Of a stretch of 64,000 nucleotides of DNA, positions 53,446-63,893 are shown piece after piece. How positions within the stretch are numbered: the first letter of the stretch is position 1; each line of letters begins with the position of its first letter. The DNA lies in assembly GCA_015233565.1 (NCBI GenBank), contig JADFXM010000008.1, forward strand, positions 62,001 through 126,000, read 5' to 3'. Position numbers and translations under genes: made by a program. The notes beneath the pieces are model-generated. The model saw only the letters and a program-made list of their open reading frames with translations, did no database searches and had not been told where the DNA came from. The DNA comes from Candidatus Rifleibacteriota bacterium (GTDB lineage: Bacteria > Muiribacteriota > Ozemobacteria > Ozemobacterales > Ozemobacteraceae).

Positions 53446-53592
53446 TTAGTTTAAAAGCAAATAAGCGGTCGTTGAGCGGAGTCGGAACCACCTTCTTGAC
53501 AACAGGCAAACTCCCCTGTGGCAATGGGCTAGTCTTAGTGCGCTTCAGTGCAAAAATATCAGAAGTTGAGTCTGATTTTCCTGGAGAAGCGC

Positions 53593-56379
53593 ATGTTTTT
53601 TAAAGGGCCCTCTAAATCATTTCCAGAGACAGCAAAAATTGTTATCGGATCTTTGTTGGTAATGATTCTGCCCATTTTCGCTCCAATATTTTTCCTGGAC
53701 AGGTTTTTTATTGAGGAAGAAACCGATACGATTCATTCAATTGAAGCTCGTTTGGAAAGGGAGCTTCAAGTGTTCATGTTTGAAAGTGATCCGAAGGAGG
53801 TGTTCTTTAAATCATTCTATAAACTTTTTCGGCACCTTGAGAAGAAGGGATTTACTTCCGAAGCTTTTAAAGGGACATCGGGTTTGATCCCTGATTTCTT
53901 GAGTGCTCAGGTTTGCGGGTTTACGTCTGATGGAACCCTCATTATTCCCGAGGGAATGAACTGTTCTTCAAAATACGTTGTGAAAAAGTTGTGGGAGGAT
54001 TTCTTGTACAACACTGCTCTCTGGGAGCAAAAAAAGTTAAAAATGTTCAGGGCATTGTTTGGATCGCAATTTATTACCCCGGATGCAAGGGATGAGGAAG
54101 GGCTTTTTCATAGCATTGGCCCTGGAAGTACTGATGGAGCAATGATTTGGCATAAGTCAATTGGGAAAAGCGGATTGTTGTCGTTTCTTCCCGAATTTCC
54201 CTCCCCATTATTGACCATTACAAATGTATTAAAAAGTGTTTCAAGGAAAAAAAAGTTCTATGTTTTTGATCCTGGTACAAATTATTTTTTTGGTAATGGG
54301 AACTTAAAGGAAAGTTTTAAAAGAGAGTTGATAAAGAGTTCGTTAAAAGGGGGAGGAACTTTTTTCGATGGAAAGTATTTTTGTCGTTCCGTTCGGCACC
54401 CATCAGGCTTATGGGTAATGAGGGCGGTTCCATTTGTTAACCGGAATCTTCATTTCAGAATGACCATTCGTTTTATTGGTCTTTTGTTTTTTCTGTTAAT
54501 CTGTTTTTGGACAAACAGAATTGGAACGACAGTATTATCTGTTTTGAAAATTTCCCCTCGAATTCTAATCCTTTTTGTATTGGCTGTTGCCGTTCCGGCC
54601 TTGCTTTTGATCAGTTTGGGAATTGCCTCTTTCAAGGAGCGGGAAACGATTCTAAAGCAGCAAGTATATGAAAAAGATCTCGAAAAACTTAGAGATGCCG
54701 ATTCAGCCTATCAGAAGCATCAGGAGCGTTTGGTAAATATGTTTCGCCGTTTTAAAAAACGCCTGGGAGAAATTGGCGATAGTGAAAAAGAATTTTCAAA
54801 GATTTACTATCCTTTGAGATTGAAAGAAGAAATAGCAACTCTTGTTTCGTTTGCAATTGATGGCTCTATTATCAACTCTGACGAAAGAGGAAACAACTTT
54901 GAAAAAATGCTAAGCGTTTTTGCCAAGGAGACAATCAAGAAGTATCACAAAGTTAAAGTCCCATCATCCGGTGAATCTTTCGAGACTTTTGCGAAAAATT
55001 TGCTTCTAAGTTCACGGATAGGTATTTCCGGAATTTTTGACCGTCCGGATTCCGTTTTCCCCATGGCTCTTGGAAAGAAATATGTTAGCTTTTATTGGGA
55101 TATTGTTCGTCCAACTGAAAAATCTAAAATGGCTTGTTTAATTTCATCGCAATTGAGGATGTGGGATCTGAAGTTTTTTCTTTCGAAGTCGTTACCTGCT
55201 GGAGTTATTGCATTTGACAATACTCTTCGGAAATGGAGTCCGGGTTTTCCACCCATATATGGAATGAAAGCTTTGGCTGCGCAGGCCCTTTTGGGAAATC
55301 GTGCGGTCAGTCAAATTTTTCAATATAAAGGGACTTTCGTTTTGGCGACAGCTTTTCCGAGTTTGGCATTACCTGCTTTTTGTTATCTGACTTTTTCTGA
55401 TCTTAAAGAAGTATCAACCTGGGTGGCGACTTTTCGGAATTTTTTGATTCTCGGTGCAATTTTGACTGTGGTTTTGGCAGTTTTGTCTTCCATGATGTTG
55501 TCAGGGGCGATTCTTAAACCTATTTACCACCTTTCAAAGGGAATTGAAGCTCATGAAAAGAAGAATTTGACTTTCAAAGTTCCGGAGTTGGGGAATGATG
55601 AATTAGGAAGATTGGGGCAGGTTTTTAACCAAATGATGGATGAAATGCGGGATGTGAGTTTTGCTCAGGAAGTACAGAAAAGTCTGATTCCAACTATAAT
55701 GCCTGATTTTCCAGGTTATGACATAGGCATGGTAAATTTTACTGCAACGGATTTGGGAGGTGATTACTGCGATGCTCTCCCGATGCCAGACAATAGACTC
55801 CTCTTGATTACAGGAGATGTAACTGGTCATGGGATTGCATCAGCTCTTTTAACCGCCATGGCAAAAACCATTTGTTATCTTAATGCCAGCGAAGGTAAGG
55901 GACTTCAGACTCTTGTCGAAAGGCTTAATAGGCTTGTTAATGAAGCGGTCCATAAAAAGAAACTAATGACTATCGTTGCAGCTATCATTGATGGTACGAG
56001 TAATTCTCTTGAATGGACATGTGTGGGGCATCCATATCCCCTTTTTAGAAAGGCTGACGGGTCGGTTACCATGCTTCAAATGCCACAATACCCGCTTGGT
56101 GTAAGATCTAAGGCACAGTGGAAAACCGGTTTTTTTGAAATGGAACCTGGTTCCAGCCTACTTTTTTATACTGATGGATTAGTGGAATCTTTGAACCCAA
56201 AAGGGGAAATGTTTGATTTCGGTAATCTTCAAAAAGTTTTTTCCGATGTTCGTAGTGATTCCGCAAAAGGAATTATCGCAGAAATACTGTATGAATTTCG
56301 TTCTCATACCCAGGGAATTCCGTGTGCAGACGACTTAACCCTGCTGGTTTTCCGTCGGAAAAATTGCACACAAACTTAA
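53593..56379 (+). CDS. membrane receptor SpoIIE-type Ser/Thr phosphatase (RsbU-like), no. 3
   Basis: 928 residues. TM about 16-38, sensor region, TM pair about 290-355, second sensor region, TM about 615-640, HAMP ('DELGRLGQVFNQMMDEM') and SpoIIE phosphatase with 'LGGDYCDALP', 'ITGDVTGHGIASALLTAMAKT', 'CVGHPYPLFRK', 'FYTDGLVESLNPKG'. The ATG at 53593 has GGAG six bases upstream; a GTG 15 codons earlier is in frame but unsupported. Lies 147 bases after phosphatase no. 2, with a GTTGAGCGGAGTCGGAA repeat between. Confidence 0.88.
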   Translation: MFFKGPSKSFPETAKIVIGSLLVMILPIFAPIFFLDRFFIEEETDTIHSIEARLERELQVFMFESDPKEVFFKSFYKLFRHLEKKGFTSEAFKGTSGLIPDFLSAQVCGFTSDGTLIIPEGMNCSSKYVVKKLWEDFLYNTALWEQKKLKMFRALFGSQFITPDARDEEGLFHSIGPGSTDGAMIWHKSIGKSGLLSFLPEFPSPLLTITNVLKSVSRKKKFYVFDPGTNYFFGNGNLKESFKRELIKSSLKGGGTFFDGKYFCRSVRHPSGLWVMRAVPFVNRNLHFRMTIRFIGLLFFLLICFWTNRIGTTVLSVLKISPRILILFVLAVAVPALLLISLGIASFKERETILKQQVYEKDLEKLRDADSAYQKHQERLVNMFRRFKKRLGEIGDSEKEFSKIYYPLRLKEEIATLVSFAIDGSIINSDERGNNFEKMLSVFAKETIKKYHKVKVPSSGESFETFAKNLLLSSRIGISGIFDRPDSVFPMALGKKYVSFYWDIVRPTEKSKMACLISSQLRMWDLKFFLSKSLPAGVIAFDNTLRKWSPGFPPIYGMKALAAQALLGNRAVSQIFQYKGTFVLATAFPSLALPAFCYLTFSDLKEVSTWVATFRNFLILGAILTVVLAVLSSMMLSGAILKPIYHLSKGIEAHEKKNLTFKVPELGNDELGRLGQVFNQMMDEMRDVSFAQEVQKSLIPTIMPDFPGYDIGMVNFTATDLGGDYCDALPMPDNRLLLITGDVTGHGIASALLTAMAKTICYLNASEGKGLQTLVERLNRLVNEAVHKKKLMTIVAAIIDGTSNSLEWTCVGHPYPLFRKADGSVTMLQMPQYPLGVRSKAQWKTGFFEMEPGSSLLFYTDGLVESLNPKGEMFDFGNLQKVFSDVRSDSAKGIIAEILYEFRSHTQGIPCADDLTLLVFRRKNCTQT

Positions 56380-56457
56380 AGGAAAATGGTATTATACCAA
56401 TATGAAATATGTCGAATTTTAAATTGTCTCCAAGAATACAAGCCCTGATTCACGCTT

Positions 56458-56478
56458 GAATTCAGTGAGAGTGAATTC
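56458..56478. promoter_or_regulatory. 7-base inverted repeat upstream of the histidine kinase gene
   Basis: GAATTCA (56458-56464), seven bases, TGAATTC (56472-56478). Perfect symmetry about 85 bases before the start; could be an operator or hairpin. No promoter boxes are convincing nearby. Confidence 0.3.
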
Positions 56479-56562
56479 CAAGTAATGGATATCGGAAAAT
56501 TTGTAACAATGGACTAGTGCAATCATGGAATTGATACAAAAAAAAGAATTTTCAAGGAAAGT

Positions 56563-59500
56563 ATGATGAAAGAAAAACCCGACCAGTTTTTAGCTGTGTT
56601 CTTCTGGGTTGTGGTGATTGCTTTGATAATCGGATTTGGATTATTTGTAGCAAATTATCGCGAAAAAAACATGGATCTCGAAATGCGCAAAGAGTTGGAG
56701 AAGAAGGCTAAAGGGATTGCAGATACAATTGAACCTGAAGACCTGAAAAACCTTAATTTTTCTCTGGCGGACAGAAAGAATAAGTATTTTTTGAAGATCA
56801 GGCAACAGATGATTGCCTATGGTCGTTTTATAAAGCAAAGAAGCATTTACAGCATGGCCATCCGGAATAGTTCAATTCTGTTCGGGCCGGAAAACCTTGC
56901 AGAGGATGATCCCATGGCCTCTCCACCGGGAACCAAATACGAAAATCCCCCCCAAAAAGCTTGGGAAGTCTTTCGGGAAAAGCAACCTACGACGACTGGT
57001 CCATATACCGATGAATATGGTACTTTTGTTTCTGCTTTTGCACCGATAATCAGTCCTCGAACTGGAGAAGTTTTGCTGGTAATCGGTCTGGATATTCTGG
57101 TAAACGATTGGAAGGAAAAAGTTGCAACGGCAGGCGTTCTACCCATTCGGCTGACTCTGATCTTTCTTTTTGTGATAATTGTGGGAATACTGTTAATCAG
57201 GTGGCGGACTCGACTTCCTGCTGAAAGACAGATATACCATCAAAATATCGAAACCATTTTGACTGCAATCTGTGGTTTGATTTTTACTTTTGCTGTTACT
57301 AATCAGGCAATCGAGAATGATCTGGAAGATCGAAGAGATTCTTTTGAGAAACAAGTTGATTTGCCCGCTAGGATCATTTTGAATGAATTTTACAGGTTTA
57401 ACCAAGATCTTTCTGCAATTGGCGATTTTGTTAAGTTAAACCCAATCCTGGATTTCCATAAAATTCAAAGTTTCATTTCTTCTCGGACCCAACTGAAAAC
57501 CGGGCAAACTTATGGTTGGGTGCCTTTTGTGAGTGATCTTGAGAAAGATGCTTTTGAAAATGAACTTTCCCACAATGGTTTTTCTGGATTTTCCTTTTTC
57601 GAAAGAGATGAACAAGGAAATCATATCCCCGTAAAAAAACGTGAAATTTATTTTCCATACTTTTTCGAGGAAACGTTTTCACCAAGTCATTTAATTCAGG
57701 GTTTTGATTTGGGCTCAGTAAATTCGCTCAAAGTAGCAATAGAAACTGCCAGCAATACTGGTTTAATTTCGGCTAGTGATTTTTATGGTACTGACCCCAA
57801 ACTAAAACTTAATCAGAGCATTTTGGTTTTTCAACCCACCGCAAAAATTGATCCCAACAGGTCATTATCTGATAATCCGGAAATAAAAGCTACATCTCCA
57901 ATTGGAGTTGCTTTGGGCGAAATTTGTCCTCAGATTCTTTTCAAAAATTTGTTACCTCAACATTTTGACCAGGATTCCGGAATTAATTTGGTTTTGTTTG
58001 ATATTTCCTCTGAACCCCCCCAAATACAAGCTGCTTTTCCAGTGGAAAACTTCCCGAGAATTGAAAACTGGTCTCTCGACCAGGGAAGCAATCTTTTCCA
58101 GATCTATCCCATCTTTTCGTTTGGAAAAACCTATGCCATTGTTGCCAGGACAAACTACAATTTTTTCATTTTACACCCAATCTGGGCGGGTTGGTTAACA
58201 GCCTTTGCGGGAATCCTTCTTACAGCTCTGCTTACGGCTTTTGTCAGCTTCCTTCGCCGGCACGAATCAATTCTTGAATTAGAGGTAGGCAAAAGGACAG
58301 CTGAACTCCGTGACCGGGAGGATGATTATTCAACCACTCTTCATTCAATTGGTGACGGAGTAATTACTACAGACATCTATGGAAATGTTGTAAGAATGAA
58401 CTTTGTTGCTGAAGAACTATCCGGATGGACACTTTTCGAAATTTCCGGAAAACCGGCTTTCGAAGTGTTTGAAATTATTAACTTCCAGACTCGCCAACGA
58501 ATAATGGATCCGGTAAAAAAAGTCCTGAAAAGTGGCCAGGTAGTTATACTTTCAACCAATACTTCACTTATTTCAAAAAACGGAGTCGAAAAAAATATTA
58601 CTCTAAGTGTGGCTCCCATAAAAGATGCTGACGGAAAAATCAGGGGTATTGTTCTGGCATTTCGAGATACTACTGAAGAATATAAAATTCATAGAGCTGT
58701 AAAAGAAAGCGAAGAACAATTAACCACGATATTCAACTCGATCAAAGTTGGAATAATGATTATAGATACTGAGTATACCAGCATTGTTAAAGTAAACCAA
58801 ACTGCTGCTGATTGGATCGGTCTTCCCAAGGATAAAATCGAAGGAAGAGTATGCCATAAATTTATTTGTTCTGCTGAGAGAGGAATGTGCCCTGTAAAAG
58901 ATTTGAAGCAAAAAGTGCATCGGTGTGAACAAAAACTCCTTACAAACTCGGGGAACGCAATTCCAATATTAAAAACAGTTGTACCCTTTTTCCAGAATGG
59001 CAGGGAGCTTTATGTAGAAAGTTTCATAGACATTTCTGAAGAGAAAGACTTAATTGATAAGTTAGCGCAAAAAGATGAGTTATGGCTTCAAACCTTATTG
59101 GCTTTCAGTCAGAAAGTTTCTGAAAATCTGAGTGAAATTTCCGATTTTGCCCTCAAACAGAGCATTGACTTGTCAGAAAGTCAACTTGGTTATCTGACTT
59201 TTCTGAATAAAGATGAAATAGCTGAAACTGTTTATTTTTGGGAGAAAAACCCCGATTCCAGGTCGAATGAGAATGAAAAGGTAATTGCTTATGGTGGAAA
59301 AACCATTGGTTTTTGGAAAGAAATCATTCGACAGCGAAGGCCTCTTATTGTTAACGGGGTCACTTCGGATAATGATAATTTATTATTTCCTGAGCAGTTT
59401 TTGGTAAGTCGGCATATGAACATCCCGATTTTTGAGGGAAGCAAAATTGTTGCAGTTGCAGGAGTGGGAAATAGATCCGAACCTTATTCGCAAAATGATG

Positions 59501-61638
59501 TCCGAAAGCTCACCATCATCATGGACAGCATGTGGAGGATGATCAAGAATGCACAATCCGAAGAAAGCCTAAAAAAGTCGCGCACTGATCTGGAAGAAAA
59601 TGTAAACCAAAGAACCACTGAACTTCAACTTGCAAATTCGAAATTGGAAAATGCTCTTCTTAAGGCCAACGAGTTAGCGATAAAAGCTGAAAGCGCAAAT
59701 GTGGCAAAAAGTGAATTTTTGGCTAATATGAGCCATGAGATTCGTACTCCGATGAATGGGGTTATTGGAATGATCGGAGTTCTTCTGGACATGCCTCTTT
59801 CATTGGAGCAACGGAGATACGCTGAAATAGTCCGTTCAAGCGGTGAAACTCTTTTAGCATTGATCAATGATATTCTTGACTTCTCAAAAATCGAAGCCAG
59901 GAAGCTTGATCTTGAAGTATTGGACTTCGATCTTCGTACCACGCTTGAGGACGCTGCCGAATTATTGTCAATTAAAGCGAATGATAAAAAGCTGGAATTA
60001 ACTTGTATTGTTGACTCTGAGGTCCCATCCTTGATTCGTGGCGATCCAGGGCGACTGCGGCAGATTATTCTTAACCTTACCGGAAATGCGATTAAATTCA
60101 CTCACCAAGGAGAAGTGGTGATTCGATTATCTTTGATGGAAGAAACACCGAAACAAGTTAAAATTCATTTTTCAATATCCGATACCGGAATCGGCATCCC
60201 ACAAAACAGGATTAATTCTCTATTCAAACCCTTTACACAGGTGGATGGTGCAACCACAAGAAAATATGGTGGTACTGGGTTAGGTTTGGCAATTTCCAAA
60301 CAACTGGTTGAACTGATGAAAGGGGAAATCGGTGTTGAAAGCCATGAGAACCACGGTTCCAAGTTTTGGTTTAATGCTGTATTCGAAAAGCAGAATGAAT
60401 TGCAGTTTGCTGATTTCGACAAATTAGAAGATCTTCGAAATGTAAAAGTACTGATTGTGGATGACAATAGTACAAACAGATTGTTGCTCAAGTTATTGTT
60501 AAAGAATTGGGGATGTCGTTTTGATGAAGCGGAAGATGGAAGTTCGGCTTTGGAGATCCTTAGGGTTGAAGCTGAAAAAGGTGATCCATTTCAGATAGGA
60601 ATCCTTGACATGCAAATGCCGAACATGGATGGGATGGACTTGGGAAGACAAATCAAGTCTGATCCGACGATAGATCAGACTGCTCTGATTATGATGACTT
60701 CCATTGGTCAACGTGGAGATGTTGGCATACTTGAAGAAATCGGATTTGCAGGGTATTTTTCCAAACCGGTTCGCCAAGCTCAATTATGCGATTGCATGAA
60801 AATTGTCATGGGTCGAAGGAAAAAGGTAGAAAAACCTTATGAAAATCGAATTATCACAAAGCATACCATTACCGAATCCATAAAACGGCGGGTTAAGATT
60901 TTGTTAGCAGAGGATAATGCGGTAAATCAGCAGGTGGCAAAAGCGATTCTGAAAAAATTGGGATATCGTTGCGACGCAGTTGCAAATGGAAAAGAAGCAA
61001 TTAAAGCTCTTGAAGACATCTCTTACGAAATTGTCTTCATGGATTGTCTCATGCCTGAAATGGACGGATTTGAAGCAACTTTGGCCATTCGTTCCAAGGG
61101 TTCCAAAGTTAAGAATCCAAATGTTCCAATTATTGCAATGACAGCGAATGCCATGAAAGGGGATAGGGAAAAGTGCTTGGAAGCTGGAATGGACGATTAC
61201 CTTTCCAAGCCGGTTCGTCCGGATGAAATAGCAGATATTCTCGAAAAGTGGCTTTCAAGCTTAAAAGAAGAACCCGTTTCCCAAAAATCCCATACTAAAT
61301 TCGGTCCTGATTTGCAGATATTCAATCGGGGTGCATTGCTTGAAAGAATGATGGGTGATGAAAAGTTGTTGGTTGAAATTGTAAATGAATTCACCCAGGG
61401 ACTGGATAAAAGATTAGCTACCCTAAGAGATGCTGTAAACAAAGATGATCCGGAAACAGCGGAAAGGGAAGCTCACTCTTTGAAAGGTTCAAGTGCAAAC
61501 GTTGGGGCGGAATTGATTCAAATTGTATCATTTGGAATTGAACAACTTTCGTTACTAAATAAACTGAATGAAATTGAGCCACTGTTTTTAGAGCTTGAAA
61601 AGCAGATTGATAACTTCAAAAAGGTAGTAAGTTCTTAG
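56563..61638 (+). CDS. hybrid sensor histidine kinase: CHASE-PAS-PAS-GAF-HisKA-HATPase-REC-REC-HPt
   Basis: 1691 residues. TM about 12-30; a first extracytoplasmic region to about 190; TM about 193-245; CHASE domain about 250-520 ('[16 protein letters not shown]', 'GFDLGS'); TM about 545-567; PAS about 590-700 and 715-830; GAF about 850-1010; coiled coil; HisKA with phospho-acceptor His in '[12 protein letters not shown]' (about 1056); HATPase about 1160-1280 ('DTGIGIP', '[10 protein letters not shown]'); REC1 with Asp in '[11 protein letters not shown]' (about 1348); REC2 with Asp in '[11 protein letters not shown]' (about 1493); HPt with His in '[13 protein letters not shown]' (about 1636). 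A complete intramolecular phosphorelay. AAGGAAAG precedes the ATG. No dedicated DNA-binding partner is adjacent. Confidence 0.93.
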   Translation: MMKEKPDQFLAVFFWVVVIALIIGFGLFVANYREKNMDLEMRKELEKKAKGIADTIEPEDLKNLNFSLADRKNKYFLKIRQQMIAYGRFIKQRSIYSMAIRNSSILFGPENLAEDDPMASPPGTKYENPPQKAWEVFREKQPTTTGPYTDEYGTFVSAFAPIISPRTGEVLLVIGLDILVNDWKEKVATAGVLPIRLTLIFLFVIIVGILLIRWRTRLPAERQIYHQNIETILTAICGLIFTFAVTNQAIENDLEDRRDSFEKQVDLPARIILNEFYRFNQDLSAIGDFVKLNPILDFHKIQSFISSRTQLKTGQTYGWVPFVSDLEKDAFENELSHNGFSGFSFFERDEQGNHIPVKKREIYFPYFFEETFSPSHLIQGFDLGSVNSLKVAIETASNTGLISASDFYGTDPKLKLNQSILVFQPTAKIDPNRSLSDNPEIKATSPIGVALGEICPQILFKNLLPQHFDQDSGINLVLFDISSEPPQIQAAFPVENFPRIENWSLDQGSNLFQIYPIFSFGKTYAIVARTNYNFFILHPIWAGWLTAFAGILLTALLTAFVSFLRRHESILELEVGKRTAELRDREDDYSTTLHSIGDGVITTDIYGNVVRMNFVAEELSGWTLFEISGKPAFEVFEIINFQTRQRIMDPVKKVLKSGQVVILSTNTSLISKNGVEKNITLSVAPIKDADGKIRGIVLAFRDTTEEYKIHRAVKESEEQLTTIFNSIKVGIMIIDTEYTSIVKVNQTAADWIGLPKDKIEGRVCHKFICSAERGMCPVKDLKQKVHRCEQKLLTNSGNAIPILKTVVPFFQNGRELYVESFIDISEEKDLIDKLAQKDELWLQTLLAFSQKVSENLSEISDFALKQSIDLSESQLGYLTFLNKDEIAETVYFWEKNPDSRSNENEKVIAYGGKTIGFWKEIIRQRRPLIVNGVTSDNDNLLFPEQFLVSRHMNIPIFEGSKIVAVAGVGNRSEPYSQNDVRKLTIIMDSMWRMIKNAQSEESLKKSRTDLEENVNQRTTELQLANSKLENALLKANELAIKAESANVAKSEFLANMSHEIRTPMNGVIGMIGVLLDMPLSLEQRRYAEIVRSSGETLLALINDILDFSKIEARKLDLEVLDFDLRTTLEDAAELLSIKANDKKLELTCIVDSEVPSLIRGDPGRLRQIILNLTGNAIKFTHQGEVVIRLSLMEETPKQVKIHFSISDTGIGIPQNRINSLFKPFTQVDGATTRKYGGTGLGLAISKQLVELMKGEIGVESHENHGSKFWFNAVFEKQNELQFADFDKLEDLRNVKVLIVDDNSTNRLLLKLLLKNWGCRFDEAEDGSSALEILRVEAEKGDPFQIGILDMQMPNMDGMDLGRQIKSDPTIDQTALIMMTSIGQRGDVGILEEIGFAGYFSKPVRQAQLCDCMKIVMGRRKKVEKPYENRIITKHTITESIKRRVKILLAEDNAVNQQVAKAILKKLGYRCDAVANGKEAIKALEDISYEIVFMDCLMPEMDGFEATLAIRSKGSKVKNPNVPIIAMTANAMKGDREKCLEAGMDDYLSKPVRPDEIADILEKWLSSLKEEPVSQKSHTKFGPDLQIFNRGALLERMMGDEKLLVEIVNEFTQGLDKRLATLRDAVNKDDPETAEREAHSLKGSSANVGAELIQIVSFGIEQLSLLNKLNEIEPLFLELEKQIDNFKKVVSS

Positions 61639-61673
61639 AAAAACATACATTATTTTTACTAGGATGGTGAATT

Positions 61674-62198
61674 ATGAGAATTGAAATGAGTAGTGATCGT
61701 ATTTTCTTAGCAATTTTTATTGCTTTTCTGTCAGCATGCAATTTGTTTTCGGCAATAGCCGCAACAGGTACAAATGGCAACAAATCTGATGATCAGATTA
61801 TTACAGATGCTTGTAAAGCAGCCAAAGAAAAAAACTGTAACATTTTGCTTAAGTTCAGCGCAAAATGGTGTCCATGGTGTGTGAATTTAAAGAAAATTTC
61901 TCAGGAAAAACCTTTGGCTGAAGCTCTGAAAAAATTTGAACTTGTGGAACTCGATGTGGGTGACAAAGTTATGGTAAATGGAAAAAAACAGTACAAGAAC
62001 TTTTTGGAGCTGATGCAAAAATATTCCCCTGAAGTATTTATTCCGCAAATGATTGTACTCGATTGTAATGGTAAAGTAATTTCCCGACTGAATCCGGATG
62101 ATTACGAAAGTAAAGATCAGAAAGGGAATGACCCTGAAAAGTTGGCAAAAATCCTTCTAAAGTGCAGCATTACAGAAAAACAACCGGCGGGAAAATAA
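61674..62198 (+). CDS. exported thioredoxin-fold protein (WCPWC)
   Basis: 174 residues. Signal peptide about 1-30, then a thioredoxin-like domain with active site 'FSAKWCPWCVNLKKI' and 'FIPQMIVLDCNGKVISRLNP' (cis-Pro region). Resembles DUF255/thioredoxin_7-type periplasmic proteins that reduce or shuffle disulfides. AGGATGG precedes the ATG; 35 bases after the histidine kinase gene, possibly co-transcribed. Confidence 0.83.
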   Translation: MRIEMSSDRIFLAIFIAFLSACNLFSAIAATGTNGNKSDDQIITDACKAAKEKNCNILLKFSAKWCPWCVNLKKISQEKPLAEALKKFELVELDVGDKVMVNGKKQYKNFLELMQKYSPEVFIPQMIVLDCNGKVISRLNPDDYESKDQKGNDPEKLAKILLKCSITEKQPAGK

Positions 62199-62222
62199 TC
62201 TTTTCCGGGAAGTAAGAAAACT

Positions 62223-62250
62223 TTGGCAATTTAAAAAAATTGCCAATTTT
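62223..62250. terminator. rho-independent terminator, probably bidirectional
   Basis: TTGGCAATT (62223-62231) and AATTGCCAA (62238-62246) form a 9-bp stem with a six-base loop, followed by TTTT and, on the other strand, an A-run/T-run. Lies between the convergent thioredoxin and pseudopilin genes. Confidence 0.75.
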
Positions 62251-62303
62251 GCAACCACTTCGTTGAGAATATTAATTTCTTGAAATTGTAAATCCCTGCA
62301 TCA

Positions 62304-62996
62304 TTATGGTGGAAAACTAATTTTTGATTTACGGTTTGTAATAAGAAAAGGGTGGCGTTGGAGCCTGGATTCATAATCTGATCTTACTGCTGTTCGGAGA
62401 ATAATTGGGGATTCCTTTATTAAGGGGTTGCTTGATTGGCAGGCGATTTCAACGTCGTAATATCGCATTTTCAACATCTCTTTAGGACAAATCGAAAAAG
62501 AGGCTATATTAGTACCAAGAACTTGAAAAATTTGTGATTGGCCAGGATTTGCCAAAATGGGATGGATTTTTATTGTTCTTGTTAATGTTTTTTTATTTGG
62601 CTCAAAAGCATAGGTAACAATATTTACGGGATTTTCGTCTCCGGAATAATCTTTTCCGGTGGCTCCGGTTGGAAAAACCGGAAAAGAAAATGAAACAGTC
62701 GGAGTGGAAATAGGAACAAAACTATAGGATTCTCCGGAACACAAGGCTTTTAAATCCCTCTGGACCGTTTCGAGAATCAAACGAGCGGTTTTTAACATTT
62801 CAAGCTTTTCAAACCCCTTTGTGGCAGTCTTTTGACTGTTTATCAAAAAATCAATTGTGGGAAGCAAAATCATGGTTCCTACAGCTAAAACCACAATCAA
62901 CTCCAAAAGTGTAGTTCCGCATTTTGTTTGAGGATTTTTCCAACTTATCTGTTTGGTAAGTTTAGAAAATTGAATTTTTTTTAAAATAAATTTCAT
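62304..62996 (-). CDS. prepilin-type minor pseudopilin, GspJ-like (second cluster)
   Basis: 230 residues from the ATG at 62996. 'KCG|TTLLELIVVLAVGTMILLP' is the class III signal (Gly -1, Glu +5) and helix. It is followed by 'FEKLEMLKTARLILETVQRDLKAL', the same J-type arrangement as the protein at 26818. An open frame continues upstream into the MITE at 63017-63152 and is not expected to be translated. Confidence 0.78.
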   Translation of the reverse strand: MKFILKKIQFSKLTKQISWKNPQTKCGTTLLELIVVLAVGTMILLPTIDFLINSQKTATKGFEKLEMLKTARLILETVQRDLKALCSGESYSFVPISTPTVSFSFPVFPTGATGKDYSGDENPVNIVTYAFEPNKKTLTRTIKIHPILANPGQSQIFQVLGTNIASFSICPKEMLKMRYYDVEIACQSSNPLIKESPIILRTAVRSDYESRLQRHPFLITNRKSKISFPP

Positions 62997-63016
62997 ACTT
63001 TTATTGTAGGAATTGG

Positions 63017-63152
63017 TAATAGAGTCTGTCGAAAAATCCCTTGATTTCCACATTTTAATGTACCCACTCAATTTATCGCCCCGCTTTCTCACATCAACAA
63101 CGAGCCGCTTTGTACCGGATAAAATGTACCGTGTTTTCTGACAGCTTCATTA
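63017..63152 (+). mobile_element. MITE-like repeat family 2, copy 5
   Basis: 136 bases, ends TAATAGAGTCTGTCGAAAAA / GTTTTCTGACAGCTTCATTA, core 'CGCCCCGCTTTCTCACATCA' and 'CTTTGTACCGGATAAAATGT'. Sits between two pseudopilin genes; its right terminal TTA supplies the stop codon (TAA on the minus strand) of the gene at 63150. Confidence 0.8.
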
Positions 63153-63680
63153 GTCATATTCAGCCCCCACAATTTTTTCAAGTATAATGTTCCCTCTTCT
63201 GATAGACATTTTCGATTTTGGTTGTACAGTTACTCGAATTAAAAAAATTCTGTCGTTGGGGAAAGGGATTAATTCGATTTTTCTTTCAAACTGTTTAAAA
63301 TCATCGGAATAATTAATATTTGAGCCGTCATCTAGTTTAACCATTTCTATACTTTGGAAGGAGCCCAAACCAAATCGTTCAATTAGTGGATTTTTTGGGC
63401 TTAGCTGCATATCGAGTAGTTTTTCATATCCCAAGCCTGAAACCCATTCAAGTGTTTCTTGAGCAAGTGAATAGGCAATCACTTCGCGATATGCATCAAT
63501 AGAACCACGATTAGAGGACGAAAAAAAAGAAAACATTGAGACTAGTGCAACCATTAAAAAAATCAAAGCGATAAAAATTTCGAATAAAGTGAATCCATGG
63601 GCGCAGTGCAAATGGTTGAATTTTCCCAAGGATTTGGGAATATTAGATTTCCGAAGAATAATTGGTGTGGACTGATGCAC
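63150..63680 (-). CDS. prepilin-type minor pseudopilin, GspI/PilV-like (second cluster)
   Basis: 176 residues from a GTG; the start is uncertain. 'AHG|FTLFEIFIALIFLMVALVSMF' is a canonical prepilin cleavage site and helix; 'REVIAYSLAQETLEWVSGLGYEKLL' parallels the I/V protein at 27796. Stop codon lies in the end of MITE copy 5. Confidence 0.8.
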   Translation of the reverse strand: MHQSTPIILRKSNIPKSLGKFNHLHCAHGFTLFEIFIALIFLMVALVSMFSFFSSSNRGSIDAYREVIAYSLAQETLEWVSGLGYEKLLDMQLSPKNPLIERFGLGSFQSIEMVKLDDGSNINYSDDFKQFERKIELIPFPNDRIFLIRVTVQPKSKMSIRRGNIILEKIVGAEYD

Positions 63681-63893
63681 TTTTTGTACCTAACGATTTT
63701 TGAAAATTAGCCTGAAAGCTTGCTTCAGAGAAAACGAAAACTTGATTTCATTGTCGCTTCTACTTCGCTCAATCACTTGATTTCGGTAATTTACTCAAAC
63801 AAAAGTCATTGCCAAGGAAAATCCCAATTTTCATTTTTTAGCAAAAATTTGCGTTTGTCGTGGACAGTTGAATCAAGAATTTTCGACAACTTC

